64,000 nucleotides of DNA from Asterias rubens (GCF_902459465.1 NC_047063.1:2976001-3040000); one strand, 5' to 3'. Shown: positions 1 to 11,470, counted from the stretch's first letter. A program made the numbers and translations. Notes: generated by a model from the letters alone, not told the origin.

Positions 1-1514
1 CTGGAAATTTCTGTTGGAGATGATACTTCAAGTCGTCAGTTGTCATGTTAATGAATAATTGTCATGATTTAATATTTTAAATAGCATAATTGTTTATAAA
101 GGATCAATAGAACAAAATTCTTCTTTAAAACATTCAGAATAATTTTCATTAATTTAAAAAAAAAAAAACGATGTAGCACAAAACCAGCTACCATGAGTGC
201 ATTACAGTCCAATCACCATTCAATTGATGACTTATGTTTGATTTTGGAATATTTTAAATATATTATTTAGATATTAAGCTAAATTGATATTTACATATTC
301 CTTATATCAGCATTACATCGATTTTAAATGAACACATTTCCAACTGGATATAAATAACATTGAAAGATTAAATAAAGCAACAAAAAAAAAAGCTGAAACC
401 CTTGCTTATTTTAGATATTGTTTCTTGTAAAAGAATAGAGGTAAACCTTTTAGAAAACACTTGACTTTTAGTGCTCCCAAACTGAAAATCGTTCATACAA
501 AAGCTTACATAAATACTTACGCAAATTATTCGTGAGCGCTGCGAAAAGAAGAGGAAAAAAAAAGAGAAGCTGAAGAATATGGGAGAGAAGAAAAGGAGTT
601 GAAATAGAGCAGATCATCTATGGGGAAGAGATGCCAGAAGTACATAAAGGTTTGTATGAATGGTGAGATAGTAAAGGCCTAGAGTATTATTAGTGTTGGC
701 CTAGAAATAAGACTAACTATCTATTTATCAACAGGTTTAATGGCAACAGGTTAAGTATAAGGTGTGACTGGTGTAGTACTTAGTCTTGTTTCAAAGATGC
801 TAAGGACAGAAAAAAACAAGTCCTTAAAAGAGCTTAAGATGTCTTGAACCAAAACTAAGAACTACGCCGTCATCACCAGTAAACCCCGAGCTGAAGTAGA
901 TGATGAAGACTCTCCCTTTTGATGTCCCTGATGAGTGACTGGAAGCAAGTCTAGTCAGCTTTTTGCAGCAAAGGTCAAGTATAACAGGTCAAGTATAAAG
1001 TAGGAGTGTCTGGGTGAGTATGAAAGAACATTAACCTCTTTTCTCAACAGCGACTAACTTTTCTCTTCACAGCGTTTAACACTTTTTTTCCGCAGCCTAA
1101 CTGGCCTTCTCAGGCTACACTCTTTTTGTTTTGTTTTCCAGTCTGTAACCAGTTCTTGCTAAAGTGGATGCTGTGGCTAGCTAATTGTGCACAGATGACA
1201 GCTGTTTGGTAAAGTATTAGTGTATCAGGTAAAGTATCGGGTAATAGTGAACCTGACCTTGGCTTAATGATGAGGTACCCCAAAATGCTAACTTTTATAG
1301 AATTGTTTTCTCTCCAGATCTTGTTATGAAGTGATTGGTGTGCTGAAATCTTCTTTTCTACTTGCTGAGGTGACCAGCTGGAACTTGGGACATGCAAAGA
1401 ATTTGGTAATGTATTGAGGTATTTAAATAACAAGTTACTGACGCCGAAACTACCAACATAATGAGACAATAACTCAAACCAGAAAATCTAAGGATTGTAT
1501 ACAAATCTAAGCAT
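1..1514. other. AT-rich non-coding sequence, no gene recognised
   Basis: No open frame here resembles a known protein. The stretch from about 1090 to 1430 (a splice-acceptor-like ttttccag, then text ending in tttggtaatgtat) recurs in diverged form at about 1905-2155, so this is part of an old local duplication. I see no promoter or RNA gene. Confidence 0.5.
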
Positions 1515-1861
1515 AACTTTTTTATGAATTTGGAATCCTTACTAAAATAGTTGAGGAGGGCTCTGCTCGCAAATTATTCTCAAGATATATAAATTAGGGA
1601 ATTTTCCCCCTGTAAATGGAGTTTGCAAAAAGTCAAAAACAGACTACTTGGAAAGTTTATTAAAAAACACATTTTAAATCATGTCCAACTTTTTTATGAA
1701 TTTGGAATCCTTACTAAAATAATTGAGGAGGGCTCTGCTCGCAAATTATTCTCAAGATATATAAATTAGGGAATTTTCCCCCTGTAAATGGAGTTTGCAA
1801 AAAGTCAAAAACAGACTACTTGGAAAGTTTATTAAAAAGCACATTTTAAATCATGTCCAAC
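1515..1861. repeat. Two-copy 172-bp tandem duplication
   Basis: The block starting near 1515 (aactttttt then atgaatttgg) repeats almost base for base from about 1687, with a period of 172 bp (atgaa at 1524 and 1696). The copies differ at only a few positions by eye, so the duplication is recent compared with its surroundings. Confidence 0.85.
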
Positions 1862-2811
1862 TTTTACTTGGTAGCATGTTAAATAACATGCTGCCAATAT
1901 TGCTAAGGTTAATGTTGTGGCATGCTTTTTGTTCACAGTTGGCAGGTATGGGACACTGTGGCTGACTTTGCTTTGGTAAAGTATAGGGGTCATATCAAGT
2001 GAACTTGAAGAGGTACGCCAAAATGCTAACCTTTATAGAAACATTTTCTTCCAGAAAGCTGATCATGTGTGGTGAAATCTTCTTTTCTATTCGCTGAGGA
2101 GATGACTATACAAGCAGGGACTGGGGTCATGCACAAGGTTTGGTAATGTATCGGTTATAAGATCACACAAGCGCAAGTGGAATACGAGTAAAACGTAGCG
2201 CTTCTGCGTTCCATATCCAACCAGGCTGAAGGCTGAGTTGGGTATGGGATGCAATTGCGTTATATTTTCCTGTATTTTATGAACACGGCAGGACACAAAG
2301 GATTGAATTATTATTTTTTAAATAAAAAAAATAATCATTCTCAACTTCTACTTTTGCGTTTAGCTTATAAAGCTCAATACACGGAGAGAATATACAAGAA
2401 GCAGGATGTGATAATAAGGGCCGTGCCAACACGGATGTCACACTCCTTGTTGCTATGGATTGACCAATCAGAATCAAATATTCAAGCCTGCATGAAGATA
2501 GAAGTTATTAATTCATAATAAAAGTTGATAACTTTGGAAGGAAGAACAAAACATTCATGAATATCTCAAATCAATCTTGAATAGTAAAGATAGTTCTAAC
2601 CAGCAGTCTAATCATTTGCAATTCTGCAACAGCTCAAGCATGATTGACCAGTCTATCACCAAGATTAACTTAAGAAGTAGTTATGACTTGCTTGAACAAA
2701 TTGAAATCCTTTCTGATACAATAGAAGTCGGCTATTCTTGCAATTCATAACAAAGATATGTTAATGAGAGATCAAATTTTTCTGTGCCTGCTTAATTGTC
2801 CCTCAGTTCAG
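1862..2811. other. Non-coding, contains a diverged copy of 1090-1430
   Basis: The first 300 bases carry a decayed duplicate of the 1090-1430 segment, sharing gctaacctttataga, gtgaaatcttcttttcta and tttggtaatgtat. The rest is AT-rich with overlapping short open frames on both strands between 2087 and 2518 that match nothing I know. No gene is supported. Confidence 0.4.
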
Positions 2812-2903
2812 CAGTTTCTTGTGGAGTGATGACTACAACTGAATCTGTTTGGATGAGCATCATTGGAGAAACCAAGTGCAAAGAAGTAGAAACAGTCTGC
2901 CAG
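2812..2903 (+). other. Possible orphan exon
   Basis: An acceptor-like tract (cctcagttcag) is followed by 92 bases with one open frame and then a consensus donor (cag|gtaagt at 2904). The frame contains ATG ACT ACA ACT GAA TCT and would encode about 31 residues resembling no family I know. The donor starts the first of three tandem units downstream, so this may be the head of a decayed or non-coding transcript. It could equally be chance. Confidence 0.2.
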
Positions 2904-3100
2904 GTAAGTTTAAACACAAAACTTTTCTTTTAAGGAATATTACAGAGCTGGTTTTAGCTAATAAAAAACAGTTGCTAGCATTTTTTGTTTCTTACCAATT
3001 CTGTAATGTTCCTTTAAAGAGAAGGTTCATCTGACGAAATTTGCCAAGGGAGAAAATGACAATAAGCACCTGTGAAGGTTTAAAGTTGTTGGTTGTTCAT

Positions 3101-3740
3101 TGCGGTACCCACTGCTATTATAGGATTCAAACTACCTCTAGCTACAATCCCGGCCAAATCTCGTTGGGCCCCCCTGCCCCCTTTCAATGTTGGTTCCATT
3201 TGCCGACTGTCTTCCGAATTCAGGCAACATTGAGCGGGGGGCGGGGGCGGGCAAATGTTTTTAATGTGAATGTGAATGGGAAGTGCACAGGGAACTGTTA
3301 TTTCAGGAAAGGGTGGCCCAAGCATTTTGGCCGGGATTGTCTGAGTGATTTTTTGAAATTTTTTTACATGCAAAGAACGCTTTGGAAAGATAATGAATGT
3401 CCAAACAAAGTGAATTTCTAATTTTAACAGTGATTATTTTATGGGGGTAGTGGTGTTTTGTTTTTTTGCGGGGAGGGGTGGGGGCGGGCAAATGTCTTTA
3501 ATGTGAATGTGAATGGGAAGTGCACAGGGAATTGTCGTTTCAGGAAAGGGTGGCCCAAGCATTTTGGCCGGGATTGTAGCTACAGACTATCTTGGTGGTC
3601 TAGTTGGTGAGACACTGCTCTAGAATTGCAAAGGTCATGGGTTCAAATCCCACCCGAGTAATATGCCTTTGACTTTGTTCACAGAGCTTTAGAAAGTATA
3701 GAGTATACAGTGCTATGCTAACACACGTATGTGGTGTATA
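3101..3740 (+). mobile_element. tRNA-related composite SINE
   Basis: It begins with tgcggtaccc and an interrupted tRNA-3'-like segment. It contains a ~100-bp block duplicated 237 bp apart (gcaaatg at 3251 and 3488), then a tRNA-like head at 3591-3660. The head has a B-box-like gggttcaaatccc and is followed by a tail with gagtatacagtgct. The same head and tail occur at 3741 and 36750. The anticodon arm does not fold properly, so this is a retroposed SINE and not a tRNA gene. Confidence 0.65.
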
Positions 3741-3868
3741 GGGGTGGTAAGTTGGTAAGACACTGCTCTAGAATTGCAAAGGTCATGGAATTCCATCCGA
3801 GTCGTATTATGCCTGTGGATATTGTTCACACAGCTCGCAAAGCACTGAGTATACAGTGCTCACAGTTA
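3741..3868 (+). mobile_element. Second copy of the tRNA-related SINE
   Basis: It repeats the head (taagacactgctctagaattg) and the tail (gcactgagtatacagtgct) of the element immediately upstream. The internal B-box region is damaged (ggaattccatccg). Confidence 0.6.
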
Positions 3869-5159
3869 AGTTAATATTCTTTATCCTGGAGGAAATTTTC
3901 ATCTAAATAAATTCATTCCCATTCTTAAGTTTGCAATAAACATACCACACAAACAACTGTTGAAAAATTCATTATTAATAAGGTCAGGTTTGTTTAAAAA
4001 AGATTGTAAAAGTAAAAAAAAACCTTAAAAAACAAAGCTTTAAACTGTTTGTGCATGTTCAATGAGTTGAAGAACTGATGAAGCTGGAGGAGAACTTGCT
4101 TGCACAACAGCAACAAGACTTGACTACTCATCAGGACTATTGACCCCCCCCTCTTACTGGTGTTAAAGGAATTTGTCTAAAAATAGTATCGGAAAATAAT
4201 TGTTGCTTCTTTCCCAACGCAGATTAAGACGATGACCTTGGAGATGATTTACATCCAATCTTGAGGTGAAGATTGGACTGTGTGCCACTGTGATTCATCA
4301 GATGTTCAACAAACCATCCACCCTTACACCTTCTGTAGGCCTATGAAGAAATCTTGTGAGAGGACCATCTCAGAGGCCATGTTCAAATATTAGGCTGCAG
4401 ATTTTGGTAAGTTTGAACAAATGAAGGTTCACCCCGCTACATTTGGCAAAGGAGATAATGATAAATTAGCACCTGTGATGGTTTCAATTTGTTAATTTGA
4501 AATAATACACTATTTTCATCCTCTGGTTTGCAATGAACTCCATACAACCAGTCTGTGAAAATACTCATTAAAATAATGGTGAATATTTTCAGAAAAAGAT
4601 TTGTTAAATCTAGCAAAGAAAAACAAAACCTTGAACTTTGTGTTTATCAGTCAGCATGGTCAATGAGTTGAAGAACTCGCTGAAGCTGGAGGAGAGTTTT
4701 CTCGCCCATGATGGCAACCAGACTTGGCTTTTTCTTAGAACAACTGAAACTGGCATCAAAAGAGTTGCATACAAAAATAACTTGATTCTTTTTTACTTTC
4801 ATTCACAGATTGAGACGATGACCTTGGGAGATGTCATACGTACAGTCTTGAGGCTAACCGATGCTTTTTGGACTGTGTGCCACCAACTGAAAAAGAGATG
4901 TGTCAATTCAAGCCAGAAAACTCTACAAGTTCAAGTGATAAGGATGCTGTGACTAACTGCTGGTAATGCTCTTGGACTGAGTCTAGCCACCAGCTGAAGA
5001 AGGATGCCCCTTACTCTAGGCCTGGGAGTTATTTCTGGTCCAAACTTGCTGCTGGGGCTATGGGTAAGTCTACAAGTAGAGTTTATCCATCAAAAATGGC
5101 AAAGGAGAACACTTTTCTGAACTTACACCAGTGAAGCCTTCAAGTCATTGGTTTGAAAG

Positions 5160-5390
5160 AATATTTAATAATAGATTTTTATATAGCGTTTTATCACAGT
5201 CCGAAGGGCATTTCAAAGCGCTTCTGATATTATTACCCCATGCCATAATGTCATTCCTTAAACCATCTCAGCTCCCAGGGGAGTATACAGCCGGTGCTGT
5301 GAGTTACCACGCTCCAAGCTAATCATTCAAATAAACCATCTCTGCCCTAATTTTACCCCTGGGTGGAGAGAAGCTAATAACAACAGTGGA
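5160..5390. repeat. Dispersed repeat with 'tatagcgttttatcacag' motif
   Basis: The segment carries atagatttttatatagcg and ttatcacag, which recur at 41266-41300, and an 'acccctgggtggagagaagc' end. This style is typical of LINE or SINE 3' ends in echinoderm DNA. It is inserted in the third decayed tandem unit. The family is not identified. Confidence 0.4.
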
Positions 5391-6429
5391 AATAGCACAA
5401 TAGTTACCATATTTGGAGTCATATTAATGCAATACATTTCTCAAAATGCAATACATTTCTCAAGTCAACCGCATCATTGGATGGGACAGCAATAACAATT
5501 TTTATCTCAACTTAAAGTTAAAGTAGGTCAAGTTTGCCGAAAAAAGACTGAAATAAACCCCCACAAAAACCTGGAATGGGTCGATGTTGCCAATGCGTTA
5601 AAGAACTGACAGGAGATCGAGGAGAATTTTCTTGCTCATAATATCATCCAGATGTGGCTATTTCTCAGAACAACTAGACTGATACAAGTATTGACATAGT
5701 TTATCAAAAAATAATCTTCGCAAATTGTTTATTTTCTATCGCAGGAAGACAGATGATGACCTTGATAACACATCCAATCTTGAGCCCAATCAACGATTCT
5801 TTGACTGCGCACCACCTTTAAGAAAGATTGTCAAGCCTAGCCAGATGACTCTGCTACTAGTCAAGATGTTGAGGCAACCAACACCTTTTGGACTGTGCCA
5901 CCAAGGACTTTGTCAATTATCTAGCCAGATTGCTCTGCTACAAAGTAACCAGTCAAGATTTTGAGGCAACCACTACTTTTAGGACTGTGTGCCACCAACT
6001 CAATGATCATGTCAATATATCTAGCCAGATAACTCCATTACCTTAAGGTTCAAGTGACATTTGGATGCCGGGGAACGCTTTTTTGACTCTGAAGTACACC
6101 AAGTCTAGGTAGATGTCTATTGTCTTCCCCCTACAAGTTCAACTGTACAAGTAGTGATGCCAATATTACATTTGTAACTGTAAATAACTGCAAAGTCAAG
6201 TCGGATCTGAATTGAAACAAGCTGGACGATGGGGGGGGGGGACTACCAGGATAAAAGACAAAATTTACAGTCTGTTTGATGTATCAAAACATACATTTTA
6301 TGCATTTGTCTGTCAATATCATTGTGGCTGGCATGTGTGGGGGTGGGGGTGGGCAAATGTTCTGACGAATGGGAGGGATGTCAAAGCCCCGCCCCTAACC
6401 TTCCCACCTGTCTGTTTAATACACCACTG

Positions 6430-8480
6430 ATGGCTACAGATGTACATGTTAGGCACGAGCAGATCAAACAAACAAACCTAATTTTAAATTGTAGTCAAAT
6501 TTTGTCTTTGCGAGACCAGTTAAGCATAGTGTGGTCATGTGCCTCATGTGCACATGTGCAATTGCTGATGTTGTTTCTCATTATATGAAAAAGCACCAGA
6601 CTTATTTTTTCTCTAAGAGCCGCTCAGGTAGAAAATACTACCTATAAAATTTATGCTAAGCAAACAATTACAAAAGCAGGATATTGACCATAGATGCTAA
6701 ACGTGAAATGGTATTTTAGATGGTACCTTTTTTCTAGCAAGCACAGCTATGTTGTGCTTAGCTAGTTTGTGTGCCTTTAAGCAGCTCTTGATGCAATTGG
6801 GCCCTTGTCTCAGTTTGGTAAGAAGGTGATTATTGCCTATAAATGGTTGATGGCCGCTCCATTAGGACTTTGATTTCCAGCTTTAGATTGATGATAACAA
6901 TAAAACTTATACTGTATACATTTTTAACTTCTTTAAACTTGTAGAATGCAACTCTGGTTAAACTTGCTATAGTAATTGTATTCATTTTTTAAACATTAAT
7001 TGTGCACACTTCTGAACCTATACAAAAACAAAGTCAACAGAATGGTTATATTGTTTGAGTCGCAACTGGTCTCTGTGTGGCATTAGATGGGAAATTGTTT
7101 GCTGTGAAGTGTATACATAACTAAGTTTGGCCAAGTGGTCTAATTATAAATAAAACTTGTGTTCTCTGATGTATGCGTGTGGCTTGTAATTCAAGACCTG
7201 ATAGCATGGTGCTACTTTACCAGAAAATGTTGCTTAACAGTAAAACTGTACTTGGCAAAACTAAGTAGTATACTGGCCAGTCAATGATGCATGAGACATG
7301 ATAAACAATATGTTGGTGGTGCTAGCTAAGTTTTGTGTTTTTTCTATTTTCTGTTACAACATTTAAAGTGTTCTTGCACTGGCAAGACAATATACTTTTT
7401 ATAGGCCAATTTCTTGTCCACACCCAGGAGTAAATAGGCCTAGGTACTGCTAAGAGGCAGCAATGCACCCATTTGGTGCTCCATATACTTGGACAGATTT
7501 GAAATGGTGTCAGAAATGCCCAAGGCCCAAATGAACTATGGTACAATGTGTATACACCTTGATCAAATGTTTATGTTTAAGCAATTAATAAATGCTGAAT
7601 TGTACCACTTGCGTGTCAAATATTTGTCATATGTTTACATATAATTACCCCCCCCGCACCCAAATAAAATATATGAAAATATGGCAATTTTTATTATAAT
7701 TTCCCTTTGAAATTATACCATTAATTGTCCTCTCAGCCTCAATTTGAATATCACTGGGCTGAATAGTAAAAATACAAGATGGCTGACAGGCAATAATACA
7801 AGATGGCTGCCCTTAAAGTTCTTAGTGACTATTTAAAGGCACTGGACAACCTTGGTAATTGTCAAAGACCAGTCTTCTCACTTGTTTTGTCCCCAGAAGC
7901 ACAATCTGCATCTCTGTTTCAACGACTGCGTCACCACAACCCGCTGTCGATTTCACCTCCTCTACCCCCCCCCTCACACCACCACCACCACCACACACAC
8001 AAATTGGTTTACGCCACTGAAAACACTGAGCTTTTAGATAATTTTCGAGTTCTAAGTTCTTAAATATCGTGACTCTTGATACATTCTACAGTAGAGACCG
8101 TAAACTCAAGTTTCATTGGAAGGATGGAGGTAGAATGGGAGGATCAAAACTGATACCAATGTCACTGTAGTCCTATTTCTATATCGCGAGCTTTATTTGA
8201 ACACAAAACAGTATTAATTATAAACACTGTGCGTCATTGTACCCTCGCTGCTGTTGGCTGTTGAAATTCACCACATGCATATTCAAATGATGATATTGAT
8301 ATTGACGTTGACTCGCCATTAGTCGAGTTATTCTACCATAAACGGAGAGCTGTTATTACACGAAAGTAAAGCCCAGGGAGGTGGGGCAGAAAGTATGGGG
8401 GCCTAAAAATGATAAATTCTAAATGGATAAGTTGGGGGAAAGGTCCACAGGGATGTGCAATTTAATTCGTTGTTATCCAT
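6430..8480. other. Intergenic DNA upstream of gene A
   Basis: Non-coding and matched through its length by 18470-20500. It contains two 'acaagatggct' boxes (7778 and 7799), a truncated TTAA-type MITE end at 7833-7890 and a C/CA-rich low-complexity stretch at 7960-8002. The short open frames in it are not conserved between the two copies. Confidence 0.6.
7833..7890 (+). mobile_element. Truncated end of AGGCAGTGGACAC-family MITE
   Basis: It starts at TTAA (7833) with aaggcactggacaac, then ttggtaattgtcaaagacc, matching the left terminus of the full copies (for example 53071). Only the first ~55 bp are present. The same truncated end sits at 19824 in unit 2. Confidence 0.6.
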
Positions 8481-8489
8481 TATTCATAA

Positions 8490-8736
8490 ATAAATCCCAA
8501 CACGTGACTGCGAACAACAGAACGTCTATAACATCAGATATATCTTATTTGACCTCGATGGTTACGAGAATCCGATCGGGAAAGCAATTTTTCTCATGGC
8601 ATCTATGGTGCTCCTTAGAATTGGAACACAAAAGTTCTTTTAATCACATAAGGAAGTTAGTTTGTGAAAAATAAACCTGGACTCTGGAACGTTTTTCTTC
8701 GTTTTTCCTGTCTTGTTTGCAACGATAACCCCATAG
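8490..8736 (+). promoter_or_regulatory. Gene A: E-box, ETS-like site and 5'UTR exon
   Basis: Two blocks upstream of the coding exon are conserved in all four paralogues. One is a CACGTG E-box (8501-8506) in 'aacacgtgactg'. The other is 'aaggaagttag', an ETS-type GGAA core, close to the start of a probable non-coding exon. The exon ends at 8736 with 'ccatag|gtatgtac', a good donor. The matching acceptor, 'cattattttag', ends at 9178, six bases before the start codon. Conservation of donor and acceptor in four copies is the evidence. No transcript is available to confirm it. Confidence 0.5.
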
Positions 8737-9184
8737 GTATGTACAGATTCTTACCATTTTTATTTCAGCTTACTCATTGAGAATTTGTGTTCCGGATGTA
8801 CTGATGTGAGGGTGCAAAATGTGTTACAATAACCCTAATGAAAGATATTAAAAATTGCGTTCTAAAAGTTGAGGAGAAGCCACAGTGTGGCGTAGTATAT
8901 AATTCATAATTATGACTTACACAATCTGAGAAGCGTTACGCTATTATTCAATATTTGGGGATACAAATACAGATTTTTGTAAAACCACATTACTTCGAAG
9001 TGAAATATTTCTCAAAATGCAATATACTATCCAAAGCTTTTGTAATTTGTTAATTTTGCAATAATATTTAGAGTCATTACCAAAAGTTGGAGCAGACCCT
9101 TTTTAATTACCGTTGTTTTGTGGTACGAAAACACGGGTGGTTTACGCGAGTGTTTGTTGATCTGTCTCATTATTTTAGGAAACA

Positions 9185-11470
9185 ATGGGATCCACTGAAT
9201 GGACACTGTTTCTTTGTTGTCTTGGTATTTGTATCGGCATCTCTCAGTCATCAACCTGCAGTCATGCGCAGTGTGTTTACGACTACGTCACTGCGGAGGC
9301 TGACTGCTCCTCACTCAATCTTGACTGCATCCCCGTCAACTACCCAAACGCCATTATCATGGATCTAAGTCACAACAACATATCAGAGCTGTCACCAGAC
9401 GATTTCAATGGCACCTTCTCCAGGCTGACTGAACTGTACCTTGACTACAATAACATATCTGATGTGACGTCACTGCTGGGATCCAGTGAGCTAGACAGCC
9501 TGCAGATATTGTCTGTTAAGCACAATGTAATTTCTTACTGGAATTATAATCCTTGTCAGCTGAGCTCTCTCACTGAGCTCTCAGTAGACTATAACTCCAT
9601 TACATATTTATCTTATATTCCACGCTGCGGCACCCTACAGCGGTTCTCGGCCGACTTTAATTTAATCGATGATGTAGACTTTGATGATCTGTTAAATATT
9701 GATATCAGCCTGCAGTTCAACCGACTGACTCGTGTGCGTGTTTTTTTGTTCCATCATCGTTCCGAAGACATTTCTTTTCGTTTAGATTACAATGAAATAC
9801 GAACTCTGCATATCCACGGACTAGACCTCAACATCGATATATGTTCACTTAATCACAACCAACTACGGTCGGTAAGGCTCCGGGACGCAACTCCAGATAC
9901 ATTAAACGTAGGCAGTAACGGACTGTCAAACTGGAATAGATTCAACATCAGACAGTACAAAAACACGATGAAGAGAATGGACATGAGCAATAACTCATTC
10001 GACTCCTTGATTCAACCAAACTGGGCCGAAGGGCTGGAGTTCTTAAACGCCGATACCAACCTGCTAGCAAACCTGTCCTCGACAACCCTGTCAGGATTTG
10101 TCGATCTGACTGAACTGCATGTAGCCAATAATCGTCTCTTGTTCATCTCATCCACTGCACTTAGTCAACTCACCATGCTAAGGTCACTGTATCTCGACGA
10201 CAATGCCCTGACGTCTTTGTTTGGGGTATTTTTCAACCAGTCTATCTTGTTTGAGCTGTCCATCACCAACAACCGACTCACCACGTTAAATTCTGATTAC
10301 TTCATGGGTCTGGTGTCGTTGAAGCGTCTGTACCTCGCAGGGAATCAACTCACTAGCGTTAACATGCTGATGTTTCAACTGGTGCCTGAAATTATAAACT
10401 TGGACTTATCCCAAAATGAGCTTCAGCTGGTCGACCTGCAGGACTGTGCTCTTATTAATCTTACAAACCTACAGGATCTCTCACTGGCTCACAATCTGAT
10501 TCATGATGCAGCAACTATCTTGGGTTTCTGTGATTACTTGCAAGTACTGGATATGAGTTATAACTTGATCCAAGACGTGTCTGGTGATTCGCTATCTGGG
10601 AGAAATAGAGCTTTGTCCAAACTCGAGCTAGAAGGTAACCCACTGCAGTGTGACTGTAGGCTCACAGGTCTACGAGACTGGCTGCGTAACAATCCACCAT
10701 ACGTTGAGCCTCGATGTGAAGGACCGAATCATTACTATGGGTCAGTGATAACAGACTTGGACAGTCATGACTTCTTATGTCAAGCACCGATGGCGATGGT
10801 GGACAAGCAGCTAACAGCCCTGACTGGAAAATCTGTGACTCTTACATGTACAGCTACTGGCATTCCTGCTCCGACCGTAACTTGGCTCTCACCAAACGAC
10901 ACAGAGATAACTCATGACTGGCAAGGAAGATTCGCCATTCTGCGAGGACAAATTCTGCATATCACACCAGTGGAGAAACATGACGAAGGGAGGTACACAT
11001 GTCTTGCTCAAAACATCTTGGGTGAAGGGAGAGCCGAGGTCAACCTTACAGTGACTACCTCTAAATCAGACGCCCCACAGCCGCACTCACTGGCTTCTTC
11101 CGTTCTCCCCACAATGTTTATCACCATTACAATAACGGTTGCTGTATTTGCTGGTATCATATTCCTCCGTCGGTATCGCAAGAAACAGCAAGAAGCCAAC
11201 TCCACATCTGCAGCTAAAACCTCCAATCTGAAAGTTGGCTTCCGTAAAGGTGACAACGATGACTCGGAGGGAGATTGTGTGAACAAAGCCCTTGACGAAG
11301 GCTATGAGGTTCCAAGTGGACAGAAGACCACAAGTAGATATGCGAACAGTTCTGCTACAGGGCGTCTCCAACCATTTCAGACCTACGCTCAGACCTATGA
11401 GGATCCTAGTGGAGGCTACGGAGAGAACAAAGGAGATGAAGAAGTGTATGAAAGTGTGTCTGGCCCATAG
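9185..11470 (+). CDS. LRR-Ig transmembrane receptor, paralogue A
   Basis: Single-exon reading frame of 761 residues. Residues 1-23 are a signal peptide (hydrophobic FLCCLGICIGI). Residues 25-50 form an LRRNT with four cysteines. About 19 leucine-rich repeats follow (for example RLTELYLDYNNIS). The LRRCT begins near 485 (NPLQCDCRLTGLRDWL). One I-set Ig domain spans about 540-630 (cysteines in VTLTC and YTCLAQN, with the WLSP tryptophan). A transmembrane helix lies near 640-660, followed by basic RRYRKK and a ~99-residue tail. The tail has spaced tyrosines in SH2-ligand-like contexts (GYEVP, RYANS, TYEDP, VYESV). The layout matches the LRRIG/LINGO-type class: a cell-surface receptor or adhesion molecule. 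There is no TIR or kinase domain. The start lies six bases after a conserved acceptor, in good context (acaATGG). Ligand unknown; a role in recognition or adhesion is inferred. Confidence 0.9.
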   Translation: MGSTEWTLFLCCLGICIGISQSSTCSHAQCVYDYVTAEADCSSLNLDCIPVNYPNAIIMDLSHNNISELSPDDFNGTFSRLTELYLDYNNISDVTSLLGSSELDSLQILSVKHNVISYWNYNPCQLSSLTELSVDYNSITYLSYIPRCGTLQRFSADFNLIDDVDFDDLLNIDISLQFNRLTRVRVFLFHHRSEDISFRLDYNEIRTLHIHGLDLNIDICSLNHNQLRSVRLRDATPDTLNVGSNGLSNWNRFNIRQYKNTMKRMDMSNNSFDSLIQPNWAEGLEFLNADTNLLANLSSTTLSGFVDLTELHVANNRLLFISSTALSQLTMLRSLYLDDNALTSLFGVFFNQSILFELSITNNRLTTLNSDYFMGLVSLKRLYLAGNQLTSVNMLMFQLVPEIINLDLSQNELQLVDLQDCALINLTNLQDLSLAHNLIHDAATILGFCDYLQVLDMSYNLIQDVSGDSLSGRNRALSKLELEGNPLQCDCRLTGLRDWLRNNPPYVEPRCEGPNHYYGSVITDLDSHDFLCQAPMAMVDKQLTALTGKSVTLTCTATGIPAPTVTWLSPNDTEITHDWQGRFAILRGQILHITPVEKHDEGRYTCLAQNILGEGRAEVNLTVTTSKSDAPQPHSLASSVLPTMFITITITVAVFAGIIFLRRYRKKQQEANSTSAAKTSNLKVGFRKGDNDDSEGDCVNKALDEGYEVPSGQKTTSRYANSSATGRLQPFQTYAQTYEDPSGGYGENKGDEEVYESVSGP

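Larger units (their letters stand above)
2904..6060 (+). repeat. Three decayed tandem units of an exon-like block
   Basis: Three units each begin with a donor-like gtaagt (2904, 4407, 5064). Each continues through 'ggcaaaggaga..a' and an A-rich segment to an exon-like block (about 4053, 4655 and 5583: atgagttgaagaac, gaagctggagga). A second block after an acceptor-like cag (about 4221, 4808 and 5745) contains gatgaccttgg and ggactgtgtgcc. Only the middle copy keeps an open frame across both blocks (4638-4952). The second block is repeated again about three times between 5785 and 6040 with a period near 90 bp. Unit 1 is enlarged by SINE insertions and unit 3 by another repeat. The product, if there ever was one, is not recognisable. 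A tandemly amplified pseudogene or non-coding RNA locus are both possible. Confidence 0.55.

Noticed and set aside
3591-3660. tRNA gene
   Set aside because: The B-box and D-arm look right, but the anticodon stem does not pair and the same head plus tail recurs at 3741 and 36810, so it is a SINE.
9185-11470. Toll-like receptor
   Set aside because: The ectodomain is LRR-rich, but there is an Ig domain and the cytoplasmic tail is only about 99 residues with no TIR domain.
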